Source: Amyelois transitella
Taxonomy: Eukaryota; Arthropoda; Insecta; Lepidoptera; Pyralidae
Assembly: GCF_032362555.1 (NCBI RefSeq)
Contig: NC_083513.1
Coordinates: 5,208,001-5,272,000 of the forward strand
Length of the DNA: 64,000 bases
Reading direction: 5' to 3'
The position numbers and the translations under genes are program-made. The notes below the pieces were generated by a model. That model was not told the DNA's origin and did no database searches. It saw only the letters and a list, made by a program, of their open reading frames with translations. Positions 33,976 to 46,000 of the stretch are shown one piece after another. The number at the start of each line of letters is the position of its first letter. Position 1 is the stretch's first letter.

Positions 33976-35622
33976 ATGAATTTACAAACTGAGCCTGTAG
34001 AACCTCCTTTGAGGGTTTTGGTTGTGAACCCTCTGTCGTCCGGATCAAAGCTGGCGGTTACGGAAATATTACTCGGAACTGTCTTTGGAACTGATCGCTA
34101 CATTGATCTAATCCTTTTGGTATATTCAAATGAAATACCTCTGGCTGAAGAATTCAAAATAGAGTTGAGAGCATGTGCTTTTTCCAATTGTAATTCTATT
34201 CAAGTGTCATCTGATTTGCCCAGGTGATCAATAATATTGTATTTAGATCACCAGGAGTCAATATGCACAGCATTGCACAGCACGCGTGAACACGTTAAGT
34301 TTTATTGGGGACCTAATTATTTTACTTTAGTCTTTCAGATGCCGACGTTTTCACATTTATCACCAACTTTCCCAATCCGAATAGAATTGATTTTACTAAT
34401 ATAGAAAGAGAGGAATACTTCGATACATTGTACCTTATTTTAAAAATTGCATATAATCTAACCACTCAGTTACCAGTAAAAGAGTTGGTTGAACATAAGA
34501 AGAAAATAACTGAAAAGAAAACGCATAAACCAATAATTGTTGCTGATGGCTTGGTTACGTTACATATTTTAAGTGCGATATGTAAAGACCTTCCCCCTGA
34601 TATAGTTTTTTGTCCTTCTCCTGTGCCTGTTGCTGCTATATTTGTTTTAGCCGATTATCTGAAGGTAAGGGTTAGTGCACCCGAAGCGTGATGTCGCGAC
34701 CCTGTATACCCATTTTAATAAAGCCACTCAAAATTTGTTGTTGTTATTAGTTGCTACGGCCATGCAGCGAAAATGTGTATCGTTTTAGGAACTTTATGGA
34801 TAAAGTTAGATTTTGAGTCGCATGTGTGTGCGACGTCGCATCTTCTCTCGTTCCGGTTTGAATATTTTATTAATAAAAAAATACATTTATCATTTGCTGT
34901 TTAACGTAATACATAATAAATTATTATTTTACTTTTTAGTTTATTGCGTCTTTTGTGTCTAGAAATTTACTTCGATATAGGTATCTATTCATAATAAATT
35001 CAATTGAATTTACTTATTTAAACTTCTAAAATCAGATGAAGTAACAATCACAAGCAGTGTTTTCTTCACAAGAAGCACGGAACTTCAGATATGTAGAGAG
35101 AACTTACTTTTACTTAGGTTAAAGTTTGTGCAGAATTTCTACCGACTTATACAAAGTAGAATCTTTCTTTCAGGTTGAAACTCGTAAATTTAATCATGTA
35201 TACGCATGGGCCGCAGACGATGAAGTGTTCCATTTTGAAATAGAAAAGCCTTTAATATTAGACGATACGATGGAAGTTACAGGTAAATGTGGAAAGGAAT
35301 TAGTTGGAAATGAAATGCTGGAAACATTTAACTTTGATTATTTACAACTGAACGATGCGTGGCTCAAAACGGAATTAGTTGAAAAAGTAAGTCTTAAGAT
35401 TTACCATTCTTCTTCTTATTACCTTATCTCACTTGTTCATTCGTTATTGAGTGGAGTGAAATTATATGTTAGTTCTTTCTTATTTAATTGGCTTGTTATC
35501 TCACAAGATTTTTCCCCACATATGATTTCCTTTACGCTATTCATCCATCGCTTCCAGGTACCATTGTTTATAGGTATACCTATACAACAAATACTTAATT
35601 GCCCTTAAAATAAATACTATAT

Positions 35623-35654
<32 letters not shown>

Positions 35655-37431
35655 CGATAGCGTAAAGGAAATCATATTATGTGGGAAAAGTATTATATAT
35701 ATATATATCTATTTTAAATTTTTCTTTGTTAGTTAATCTGCAATTGCTGAACGCACTTCGTTTCAGTGCATGCAATGTACCTAGTAACTAACATTCAATG
35801 ATACCTACATTATATTCAGGTAACTTCATTTTTGGAAAAAAATCCATATGGGAGCATTTATAGAGCCTCAGAAATGGTGAAGACTCTTTCTTCAATTTGG
35901 CAATCACGTAAAAAACCCGGTCATAAGGTGTACGTAAACGTGGGCGTAATTAGCGATGGTTCTCTTGGAACAAGTAAAGGTGAATAAGATATTGTATTTA
36001 GTTTTTGCTTATGCCGTCGCCAGATCGTTGTATTGGCCAAATCGTGATATGCCCGGCCACATAAAGATACCAGATAGCGGGTACTACACGATCTGGCCAA
36101 TCTAAACCGGCCATATCGTTCTACGATCAACGTTTGACGATTTGCCGCTGTAGGTTATCTGAAGGAATAATATTTATATAATTAGCTTTTGCTCGCAGCT
36201 CGGCTTACTTTTTCGTCTATTGCAAATCTCAAGGGACCAGACAAGCAACACTTTCGCCAATACTCTCAGTATTGGCGAAAGTGGTTTTTGCAATGCATTA
36301 GCACCAAGTTTAACTTTTGTAGTCATATAAATGGGTCTGTGCAATAAACTTAAATAAATACCTATTTTATCCGGGACGAAATACTCTGTTTTTCTCAGTA
36401 CTTCTATCTATATACCTTTGTATATGAGCCACATTTTATTACAATTGGTTAAGAAGATAAAGCTTGAACAGCGGACAAACGAAGACCAACCATTAAAATA
36501 TTAATTATGTATGGACAACATAATTAAAGTTTTTTGATATTGTTAAAGTTTTTTATGTTAATTTACGTTTAAGGTTATCCATGTGTACTACCAGTGATTT
36601 TTGAAGGAGATAGTTGGTCTGTGAATAAATATTTCGAACGAGATTCATTCTTACTCCAAGAAATAAATAGGATTAACAAAACGACAAAGGCGCATAGAGA
36701 GAAGGTAAACACAAAATTTGCGAAAGGATTATATCAGCTGGTACTGTACGCCTATGGCTCCCCGTTAATTTCCGTATTCGCTGAAATTTCGGAAAACCGT
36801 ATCAATTCAGATTCAAATGCATCATTGTTATTCATTGTTATGGGACATTTTAAAGAATTGGCATATCTTTTAGTTCCACCACAGTGGTTGACGTCATATA
36901 AATTACTTAAAACTAAGTTTACTTCCGCTTGCAAAGCGTTAAGTGCCGAAGAAGCGGTAATGAACTGCTCTGCAGCATTTTCTTTAATAACGTCAACTTC
37001 ATAAATATCCAAACTTAGAATTACAATAAAAATGTGTACGAGAAAATACATTGGTATGATAAATTGAAATTTAAATATTTTATTGCACCCCTCAACCAAA
37101 CGCCGAATTGTAAGCCTTAGACCCAACGGTTTAGGTTGTGCAGTCAAATGTACATATTTAGATTAAACGGTTTAACAAAAAATATAAACTTGAAATAGTT
37201 TCGAAAAACTACGCAAGCTTTTCCCGACTGTAAACTTTATATTAGCTTAACGTCAGAGTTGAAGTCACATTAGAATGCATTTATAGTCAAACTACCAACA
37301 TAGTTGTCTAATTCGTTTTCCAGTTGATTCCATACTGCAAGAAATTCTTGGAAGATAACGTGATTCAGCAAAACTTGATGGCAACTGAAGAAGAAGCGAC
37401 TACTATTTCGATTGTGTCGACAAACTTCTAA
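33976..37431 (+). CDS. MDH1B: Malate dehydrogenase 1B-like protein, six exons
   Basis: Coding exons 33976-34223, 34331-34664, 35174-35386, 35820-35979, 36574-36704 and 37324-37431 sum to 1194 nt (397 aa) with all phases matching. Recognition rests on the C-terminal half: VGVISDGSLGTSKGYPCVLP then VIFEGDSW, matching the MDH/MDH1B segment in which a conserved GxxxxxKGxxxxxPVxF strand precedes the end of the chain. The N-terminal LRVLVVNPLSSGSKLAVTEI then GTVFG stands where MDH has its nucleotide loop, but the usual GxxGxxG spacing is not visible. Vertebrate MDH1B has an extra N-terminal domain that is not seen here, so an upstream exon may be missing. A candidate AATAAA lies at 37531-37536. It may have lost enzyme activity; this is inferred from the missing loop. 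Confidence 0.82.
35508..35692. repeat. MITE-like inverted-repeat element in MDH1B-like intron 3
   Basis: Arms of about 30 bp (CACATATGATTTCCTTTACG in the left arm; the reverse complement CACATAATATGATTTCCTTT in the right) flank about 115 bp that includes a (TA)n run at 35622-35650. Two short indels distinguish the arms. Confidence 0.65.
36000..36130 (-). repeat. Element rich in repeated GGCC(A/G) blocks
   Basis: Within 130 bp the minus strand carries several related blocks: ATATGGCCGG, TTGGCCAGATCGTG, GTGGCCGGGC and TTTGGCCAATAC. The regular alternation of GGCC cores with ATCGT suggests an internally repetitive mobile element, but I know of no firm family name. Confidence 0.45.
36249..36283. 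repeat. Perfect 16-bp inverted repeat
   Basis: CACTTTCGCCAATACT (36249-36264) and its exact reverse complement (36268-36283) are separated by CTC. It lies in intron 4 of the MDH1B-like gene. Confidence 0.75.
36752..37051 (-). CDS. Possible nested antisense gene for a small secreted protein
   Basis: Inside the last intron of the MDH1B-like gene the minus strand is open for 99 codons from the ATG at 37051. It begins with a hydrophobic stretch, MYFLVHIFIVILSLDIYEVD, that looks like a signal peptide. A helix-forming region (FITASSALNALQAEVNLVLS) follows, then two separate cysteines (HCGG, LKCPI). No family is recognised. The plus strand is also open here (36705-37004, in frame with the preceding exon), so chance cannot be excluded. 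The order of residues on the minus strand looks more protein-like. It could also be one exon of a longer gene. Confidence 0.35.
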   Translation of the reverse strand: MYFLVHIFIVILSLDIYEVDVIKENAAEQFITASSALNALQAEVNLVLSNLYDVNHCGGTKRYANSLKCPITMNNNDAFESELIRFSEISANTEINGEP

Positions 37432-39593
37432 GAACACTTCAAATATGAGTGAAAGGATGTTTATTTTTTAATTTATTTGATTAATTGACATTAGTAGGTG
37501 CTTAGTTGACGTGTTATTTTTATCTACTTAAATAAATGGTTTCACAAATAAATCCAATTATATGGATTACACTGATCACATTAGATGATCACACGATTAG
37601 TCACATATTATCATTACAGCTTTTCATGCAGTTTCATAAATAGACTAGTTTGATTATTCCTCGGGAAATCAAGTTCTTTACCATTTCAAACAAAAAAATA
37701 CAGTTAATTTTCTTAATCAGATTAGGGAGAACAAAACAAATGACGGTAATCAAGTATCTTGATTGGTGTTAACTTGGATCGGTAACGGAAAGCGGGCGGC
37801 GCGGCGTCGGCGATCCATCGAAAGGGAACAAATAAAAGCGCATTTACCGACCGATTAATATTCGACGGACTGGCTCCCGCTCCCTGACCGCACCGTTTGT
37901 TTAACCTCTTCTGTCAATTTGATTTCCGACCTCGGGGTATGTAATTTCCATTACGAAGGCCAGACGCTTTGTTTGTCGACACTCGGCTCAATAAGCCGGG
38001 CGAGAATCTGTTTAATCTGTAAGAAAATGTTGAAAGTTTTCCCCAGATACCATTTACCATTTACATAGTACAAGAAGTATTTTTTTTAACCTTAATATTA
38101 ATTTTTAAGACTTGCTGTTTAAGTAATGTATCGTAATTTTATTAAGATTAATGATATATGTAAAAAAAAGCTATAAAAGAAAGGTCTAATTTTGGATAAA
38201 AGAAATGAAAGTTACATTAACCTACGTAATGTAACAATGTCTTCCTAAAATAATTATTTACATAGGATTTATTTCCCTAAATGTACTGTGAGATAAAAGG
38301 ATAAAAGAATTTAGCAGCTTCTTCGAAAGATTTATTTTGTGCGAGTTTTCTACATTCCCCTTTTCCAGTTATTCATAATCTTGTTAGATACAAAAATATA
38401 TTTCCGTTAGATGTCGGTAACTTTTTACGAAACCTAATTTAACGCGTGTAAGTAGGTATATGCATTAATTAGATATGTAAATTCTCAACGTGGACGTTCT
38501 TTATTTTAGAAGTATCTTCTTTCTTTGTTTCCGCTAGCTTGTTTAATTTCCACAAGGAGTTCTGTAGTTTCTTCAGACTGTAGTTGTTTGCGCTACTCCC
38601 AAGACGTTTTTTTCTTTATGAAATTGGTTCTATGCAGATTTTAAAATAAGATCTTGATAGAACATTGTTCAGGATATTTTTACGGTATCCAAGTTGAAGA
38701 TGAAATATAAAATTAGTAATTTTATAAGAAAGAACTTTTTGAATTAAAGGAAGATTTAATTTGTGGTTTAATAGGAAAAGGAATTTCCTATGCAAGTGCT
38801 TGCTTATTGTTTCTTTCATAAAAAGCGGATTTTCATTTGTCGAGATAAATAGCCGTAGCCAGAGCGCCGTTCAGAGAGGATGGCCGTTTTCCTGGCGCGT
38901 CGGGAATTCGAATCAAACTCGTCTCATTAGCCCGTAAAGGAAAACTTGGATTAGTTGACCAACTTCTAGTGGCGAATTGCACGAAGTGCGTTCGGCATCC
39001 GGACAAAGTGTGAATTTGCTTTTGCTCATTTGCTACCGAATAATTAGGTATTTCAGTTGTTCGCATTCGGACAAATTGCTATTATATAGGAGGATATTTT
39101 TTTAACAAAAAGGCGTTAAGTTTGTTCATCTATCTTCGTACATAAATCTGTTTTTGAAAATACTGTTCAAAGATAGTGTTTACGAGTATTTTTATTTTAT
39201 TTATTTAATGCTATCGCGGTCAACTCTGCTAAATCAACGCAAAAAGATTATCAATCTGATGAAAAAGTCGCAAGCCTGTTTCAAAAGTTTTAACGGTACG
39301 GCTTTAACGGTAATTTAATAAAAAGTCCGTGCCCGCGTACTTAAATTAGGCATTTATCTATCTCGAAAATCAGAAGTTTAAAGAAAATAAATAACGAAGA
39401 GTTCCCTGGTGTTTTGTTTACCCTTCCGACTTGTAGCGGGACTTGTGTCACATTAACGGGGGTGCGATTTTCGTGCACCACGCCGACTTACGGTGGGTTT
39501 TTCCCAATTCAAGACAGTTTTAATTCGCCACAACGATGTTACGTTATGTATTTTTAATTATCCAGCGAAAAATTAAGTAACAAAACTAGTAAC
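37432..39593. other. Gene-free, GC-richer islands at 37790-38000 and 38835-39065
   Basis: No exon with convincing splice sites or family similarity. The two islands are GC-richer than their surroundings, are not repeated in the window and have no sustained codon structure. They could be regulatory DNA; that is inference only. Confidence 0.5.
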
Positions 39594-39858
39594 ATATGTA
39601 CATACATATAATCACGTCCATATGCCTTGCGGGGTAGACAGAGCCAACAGTCTTAAAAAGACTGATAGGCTACGTTTAGCTGTTTGGCTTAACGATAGAA
39701 TTGAGATTCAAATAGTGACAGTTTGCTAGTTGTTGTCGCCTAAAAGAAGAATCCCAAGTTTATAAGCCTATCCCTTGGTCACGTTTAAGACATCCATGGG
39801 AAAGAGATGGAGTGGTCCTATTCTTTCTTTTCTAATGGTGCCGGAAACCACACGGCAC
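39594..39858 (-). repeat. SINE-like repeat (RTE-tailed family), near full-length copy C
   Basis: Read on the minus strand from 39858 it begins GTGCCGTGTGGTTTCCGGCA, contains GACCACTCCATCTCTTTCCC and CCTATCAGTCTTTTTAAGAC, and ends GACGTGATTATATGTATGTA. It is the most complete copy in the window, about 265 bp, and its tail matches the end of the RTE element at 8718-8750. Confidence 0.85.
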
Positions 39859-39904
39859 AAAACTAGTTGGTTGTGGCATATTCATATATGTACTATCTTC
39901 TTTC

Positions 39905-40275
39905 TCCTGACTCTGAAGTCAGGACCGGGACTGATCCCGGTTGCATTCTCACCACTATGGTGAGGATCCTGGGGTATGCTTGTGGACATGGATCCTGGAT
40001 TGGTTGAGTCAGGTTTTTACGCGAAGCAACTCCCATCTGACCTCTACAACCTTTGCAGGGCAACCTAACCCGTATTGGATCGATCATGGTTACACATCTA
40101 GTTGCCTGAATATGCAGGTTTCCTCATGATGTTTTCCCTGACCGTTTTGTAATTGGTTAGTATTCAAACTAATGTACATAACTTTGAAAATAGGCATTGG
40201 GACACTGTGCCTTTTTTTTGCGTCACAAGCATTCTTACCGGGCACCTCACCGATTCGACCATCGACTCTCATATT
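39905..40275 (+). repeat. Dispersed repeat, copy 1 of a two-copy family
   Basis: Blocks CCGGTTGCATTCTC, GAGTCAGGTTTTTACGCGAA, AACCCGTATTGGATCGATCA and TTTCCTCATGATGTTTTCCC, then an end with ACCGATTCGACCATCGACTC. The same blocks occur in order at 59965-60335. The end resembles a degenerate tRNA-like head in reverse. Common in moth genomes; class not settled here. Confidence 0.75.
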
Positions 40276-40279
40276 CATA

Positions 40280-42590
40280 ATGCACTATGTTTAATAGCAA
40301 AGTTCATTAAAATGCATTTACTTCACGTCCTCTTGGATTAAATCTAATAATTATGAGTCACACTATATTTTCATTTAACCAAAAAAGATACTATATTGTA
40401 TCGCGCATTTCGTCCATTCAATCAAAGTTTGCAGCTTTCATTTATTAGATCTTTGTAAACAAGCATCATGTCAGCCATCCTCAGCAATTTTAGCTTCAGG
40501 GATGAAGTCCGCTTATTTAACTACTTATTAGTGTGGTTAATCAAGAACGTGGCGATTTGGGACGAAGCTACCACGGCACCGCTCCCCTAGCAGAGACATT
40601 CGTTATCTGAGCCAGCTTCCTTCTTGGATTTATTGACTTTTTTCCTGCCTTAATTTCCAGAGATTCGGTCGAATGGCCCACGCCAGCACCGGAACATTAA
40701 CGCTGCCCTGGGGAAATATCTTTTGTAATTTGTAGTATTTTTAAATTGTTCTTAACTTATAAAAACTCCAGTTTAACGTCAGCATTATAAATTGATGCAT
40801 TAGCAGATTGCTATTACATTTCTATTAACGAAATTTTCACAAGTTTAATAATGATCTAAAGATAGCGCTGTCAAGTTGTACGAAAATAAACCGTTAAATG
40901 GAGAATAAGCTATTTCCATTTTACTCTATTTCTGAATTATTATCATATTACAACGAAGGAAGGTTATAATTCTATTGCACTATTGTGGTAAAGCAGTAGA
41001 TCCACTATATAACTAGTTGTTAGTTTAAAATTTCTATAGACGGTACAGTGAGCTGTACGAACTGAACCACGTTATGTACGTTTTTAAAATTATACACACA
41101 TTAACATTTTATTCCCAAAGTAAAGAAAAAAACATGAACCACGTGATTATGTATTTGGTTATGTAGACAATTTGATTTGCCACGTATTGGCCAGTGGTCG
41201 CTGGGTATGTTCGCTGTTTGAGCAGCCGCCCAGGCCGCGGGCTCACTCGCCTATTGACTTAGGATACTCCAAATGAATCAGAGGCACGAAATATACGACA
41301 TTTTACCTGCCATGTTTTCATATAATCTGGCTATGGTCCTGAAAACGTTTAATCAATTAGACAAATCAATGTAACACTAAGTTAAATTCAGTTCATATCA
41401 GTTTGAATTTTAATGAAATACGAATAAATTTATTGCTAAGAATACTTAAAATACTTATAATAATGTTTCAAAGAGTTAAGATTGTATGTAAATAAACACA
41501 AAGTAATTGATCGATTTTAGAAGAGTCTTTCTCTCTCATTATGCCCAGCAATGGGATATCATAATCAAATGGAAAAAACGGGTATCCTTTTCAAAAAAGA
41601 TCGTTGCATATATACGTCTTATTTATGTAGGGTTTAACGATGTAATATCGTTCTAGTTCTATAGCATAAAGCGGAGGGAACAGGGCGAAGGGCCGAAAAT
41701 TTTGTTTAAAAATTCAATACCGTCTATAAGAAACTCGTTGTGAAAACGCAACGGCCTGCGAAAATTCCCATTCTGCCTTAATAACACGGGAGAAATTGCC
41801 CGATTAGTGTGAAAGGGTGCCCATTGGTACTCTGGATTGCGATACTGAGACTTTCACAAGTATTTGTATCAATATTGCATAGTAATCTCATCCTTTTTGT
41901 AGACGATTGGCTAGCAGCCTGCCACAATCTCTGAATTGCAATTCCATCGTTAAGTCATCCAGCTGAACGTGGCATTTTTGTCAATGTGATACTTTTGTCT
42001 CAGTTGTATGTTTGTATCATTTTTAATGAAATAACTTCCAAACTCATGTTGTATGTCGAACAGAATAGAGGGTAAAGCCTTATATTGGTACATAGGAGAC
42101 TATATATTTGTACAAATCCACAAAGCTAAGCCAGCTTTCAAAGCCGGAATCTACTGTAATAAGTGCTCGTAATTAGGTCTTTAGAGGTATGTTTCGTCGA
42201 ATTGCATAGGAAAATAAAGAAACGCTCGTACAAAAATTTTACATGTAAGTTTACGTAGAATCGTTGGCATTCGAGTCTGACTCACTCTTTTTCGATTGGC
42301 TATTTTGGCATATTGTAGTTACTGCCTGCAAAATCCCACTATCATAAGAAAAAAGGTACCATAATATAAAAGAAAATAACACCATTTATATAAATACTAG
42401 ATCTTACCACAGCGTTGCCTGTGTAAATTAGGTAAATTAGGATTAGATAACTGCTGAAGAGAAACCAAATAAACATATTTACTTTCACATTTATAATATT
42501 ATTTGGCATTACGGCACTATCTAGGTAACTACTTAAAGGGAAGCCAGTAGTGGCAAGGACTCTGACTCTAGATATTCACGTTTAGTAATC
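40280..42590. other. Gene-free stretch with a degenerate SINE copy
   Basis: No exon found. A degenerate copy of the RTE-tailed SINE lies at 41880-41990 (GATTGGCTAGCAGCCTGCCAC ... AAGTCATCCAGCTGAACGTGG). GC-richer unique patches occur at 40560-40710, 41190-41270 and 41660-41830. Confidence 0.5.
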
Positions 42591-42592
42591 AC

Positions 42593-43003
42593 TACATAGT
42601 ATAAAACAAAGTCGCTTTCTCTGTCCCTATGTCCCTTTGTATGCTTTAATCTTTAAAACTACGCACCGGATTTTGATGCGGTTTTTTTTTCAATAGATAG
42701 AGTCATTCAAGAGGAAGGTTTATATGTATAATAACATCCATTAAATAGTGGAGAAATACTGTTATTTTTTCTAATGTGATGTCGTTAATTATCATATATT
42801 TTTCCGCTTACATTGCAAACGCAGGCTAACCCTACGAAATTTATCAAAATAATGTATTAATTATTTGTACACATTGAAAAGGTCTACAGAAAACTTCGCG
42901 ATAGTTGTCTATCTCTTATCCCACAATATTTTTTTTTGTTATTTACTTTTATGACAATCAGTATTGCACCCGTGCGAAGCCGGGGCGGCTCACTAGTTCA
43001 CTA
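42593..43003 (+). repeat. Dispersed non-autonomous element, longer copy
   Basis: It begins ATAGTATAAAACAAAGTCGC, continues TTTCTCTGTCCCTATGTCCC and CGGATTTTGATGCGGTTTTT, and ends GTGCGAAGCCGGGGCGGCTC then ACTAGT. Same block order as 27704-27882. Tentatively Helitron-like because of its GC-rich end closing in CTAGT and the lack of terminal inverted repeats. Confidence 0.65.
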
Positions 43004-43009
43004 TAAAGT

Positions 43010-46000
43010 AGTTACAATTTCTACATAATCATTTCAATTTTTCGAATAGAATTCGTAATAACTACGACAGCTTGTAGCCCTCGTAGCTCGGCTACGGCGT
43101 AACAGTTATCGTAGCGTGCTGAACGCGCTTCAAGTTGTGTGTATCACTTGCGCTATGAAATTGTATTGTACAGTAATTAAATAATATAATCATATTAATA
43201 TTACGCTTATTGTACGGAAATTATTGCGTTTATTATATATAACTTGGGAAAATGAACATACAATTAATTTTATTATTTTAATTCAAGGTAATCAAATTAT
43301 CGTCTCTGGGTATATTTCAATAATGTTAATTTTCATTACAGGTTTTTTTTTGGTTTTGTAACAATCTTTCATTCATATTTTATTAAATTACTGTGCACTT
43401 TGGTAAATTGAGGTAACCTCGAGAGAAAACTTACCAGATGCTTCTCGAAAGTTAAGACACGTAGAACTATACTTTCAATTATTAAAATTCTATTTGTTTT
43501 TTTACATAATAAATACATATAATAACGTCTATATCCCTTGCAGGGTAGACAGAACCAACTGTTTTCTTTCATAAAGGCATGAATATTATAATTTTTATTA
43601 TTGATTAAATTAAAAATTCTTTGTTTCTAAAGGAATTTGCACTTTAAAACGGATTTGTTAAAGAAAGGACACCTTGTGATGTAGGTAATCATTTCAAATG
43701 CAAAAAGAAAAAAAGATGAAGTTAAAATTTGCCGTCTAAAATATGCACTTACAGGTACTACTACGCAGCGTATTCTTTTCCAATCCAGTCCCAAGAAAAA
43801 GAGGATAAGTTTACCGGATTAAAAGCATTCAATTTAAATATCCAAGACCTTTGTCCAGCGAGTTTCTGTAGGCAACCGGCCGTGAAATTTCATTTAATCG
43901 CCGAGAGAAGTGCGTCTCTAATGCAGATTGTGGCCCCACCCAAGGGGACCGGTTAATTTATTGCCTAACAAATTTTTATTCCTTCTCGAACTGCGCAACC
44001 GTCATTTTTTTGGTAAAGTTAATGAACCGAACTTTTAGAGTTTTAGTCTTTTATTTTTCTAATTTATAAGTTCGTTATGGTTTTGCAAGAGTCACGATTG
44101 AAATTTGTAGGGTTTTCTTAGAAATGTTCAAAGTTTAAGGAAGCAACGTTTAGAGAAAATTATGTTATTATACATTTAAAGTAAGATTTTTATGATAATT
44201 TTACCAGAAATTTTAACCAAAGAAAATTTAACCAAAAATAAATAATATTAATTATTTATTTTTGGTTAAATTCATATTAATTTTTTTTTTTTTCTAGCGA
44301 GGACGATTGTTTGTTTATCTAATAATTTTAATTAATTTGGTTTCTTAGTCTTCTATCTCACACGATGGGCAAAGATGTTTTGTTCCTGCACATTTTTAAA
44401 ATCTTTAATTACGAATATATAAAAAAACGTTGATATTTTGAGGGAAATAACAGCCTAGGCAGCTAGAAAGTCTTTACACTTTACCTCTATCTTAAATTAT
44501 CTCACTTGGGGTCAGATCAAAAGGTTCGATATATTGACAGGCAATCGTATAAATATATTCGAACCCCCTAATCTCGTGCCCGGATTGTGACCTTTCCTTG
44601 TTGACATCTTTATCGAACGATTTTCAAGATGTGGAGGCGTGGAAAAGTTAAATAAATCCGAGGAGAACATTAGATAAGGGAATGGCTTTTGTAATGTGTT
44701 TGGGACGCCCGTAAATGCAACCGATGTGCCATAGATATCTGTCGGGAACATATGAACGGAGATGAGTCTAAGAGGCCCAACAATCGAGTTATAAACAAAT
44801 TATATCGATGTCTTACGAGCAGTATTTGATGTTTAGATGGTATCGTGACCAGAAAAAAGGCGAACTGATGATTTTATGATTTCTTCTTATTCTAGTTTCC
44901 CAAAAAGAGGCATGTTTTATGTATACGACGAATTGAACATAAAATCCTACGTAAAATCAGTACAATTCGTCATGATTCACTTTTGCGAAACTTTCATGCA
45001 TATATAATAGAGTAACAAAGGCAAACAAATTAGCGTTCGTTAATCACTTGCTCAAATTAGATACGGCTGCTGGTCTATCAACAAGAATTTCTCTCAGCTC
45101 GTTGCAAATTCAATTAAATAATGTGATTTCGATATACTTGTACAAATATAGGAATCGCAGTCGATCAATAGTCCATTTTAATTTGTCGAGTGTTGTGTGG
45201 GAGCCGGGGGATGATTGCATTGCAGTGCGAGCTACAATGATGCAGAGACGAAGTTAGGGAGGGCAATGTGAGGCAATCTCCTTAATAAATAGCATATAAA
45301 GGAATAACTGTGATTACATGAGAGGATATTAACATTCCAAATTTATTCTTTCTCAATGATCTGTGATTAGATTGAGGCAAAGAAGTGAAATTTTAATAAA
45401 AGAAGAGGTGTATATTTAAAATAATAAAAAATAATTCTAGATACGTCCCTGGAACGATAGCGATGGGTCTATAAAACAACATTGTCGGACATGCTTGCAG
45501 ATAAATCAGATGCATTTGTGCACGCATGACGAGAGCAAGCCTGGCCGATTCAATGTTTCCATCACGTGGAGTGTTTTGTGGTGGTAGTTGCATATTTCAC
45601 AAATTTTTGACATATTTCTTAAAAAGTGACTTGATTATTTTTATGTGTAACATATGGGTTTCCCGGTTAGTTGTTGATTATGTTGTTTACGTGTTTTGCT
45701 TTAAAACGACTCTAAAGGGAGTTTATTTTTTATTTGAATCGATGATGAGATTTTTTAACGATTAAGTATGATTCGGTAAATGAAAATTGCATTAAAAACA
45801 GCAAAAATCAGAGATTAAGTAAAATAAGTCTTAGATATGTTGAAATTTTTATAATAGTATCAAAATAAGTAAATAGTTCTAAAAAAGTAAGATCTCGTTA
45901 TAAACTTTAATTATGTTCTAAGTTAATTACTGAAAAATGAGACGAAAAGTCTCGGCTAAGTAGTTAATGAGCCTTATAATCTGAAGTTTCTAAAATTATA

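Noticed and set aside
39775..40341. Several short open frames on both strands
   Set aside because: All fall within dispersed repeats that recur elsewhere in the window in broken form.
43729..43956. Plus-strand 75-codon frame in a GC-richer island
   Set aside because: No splice sites, no family similarity and no codon-like composition; kept only as a possible non-coding island.
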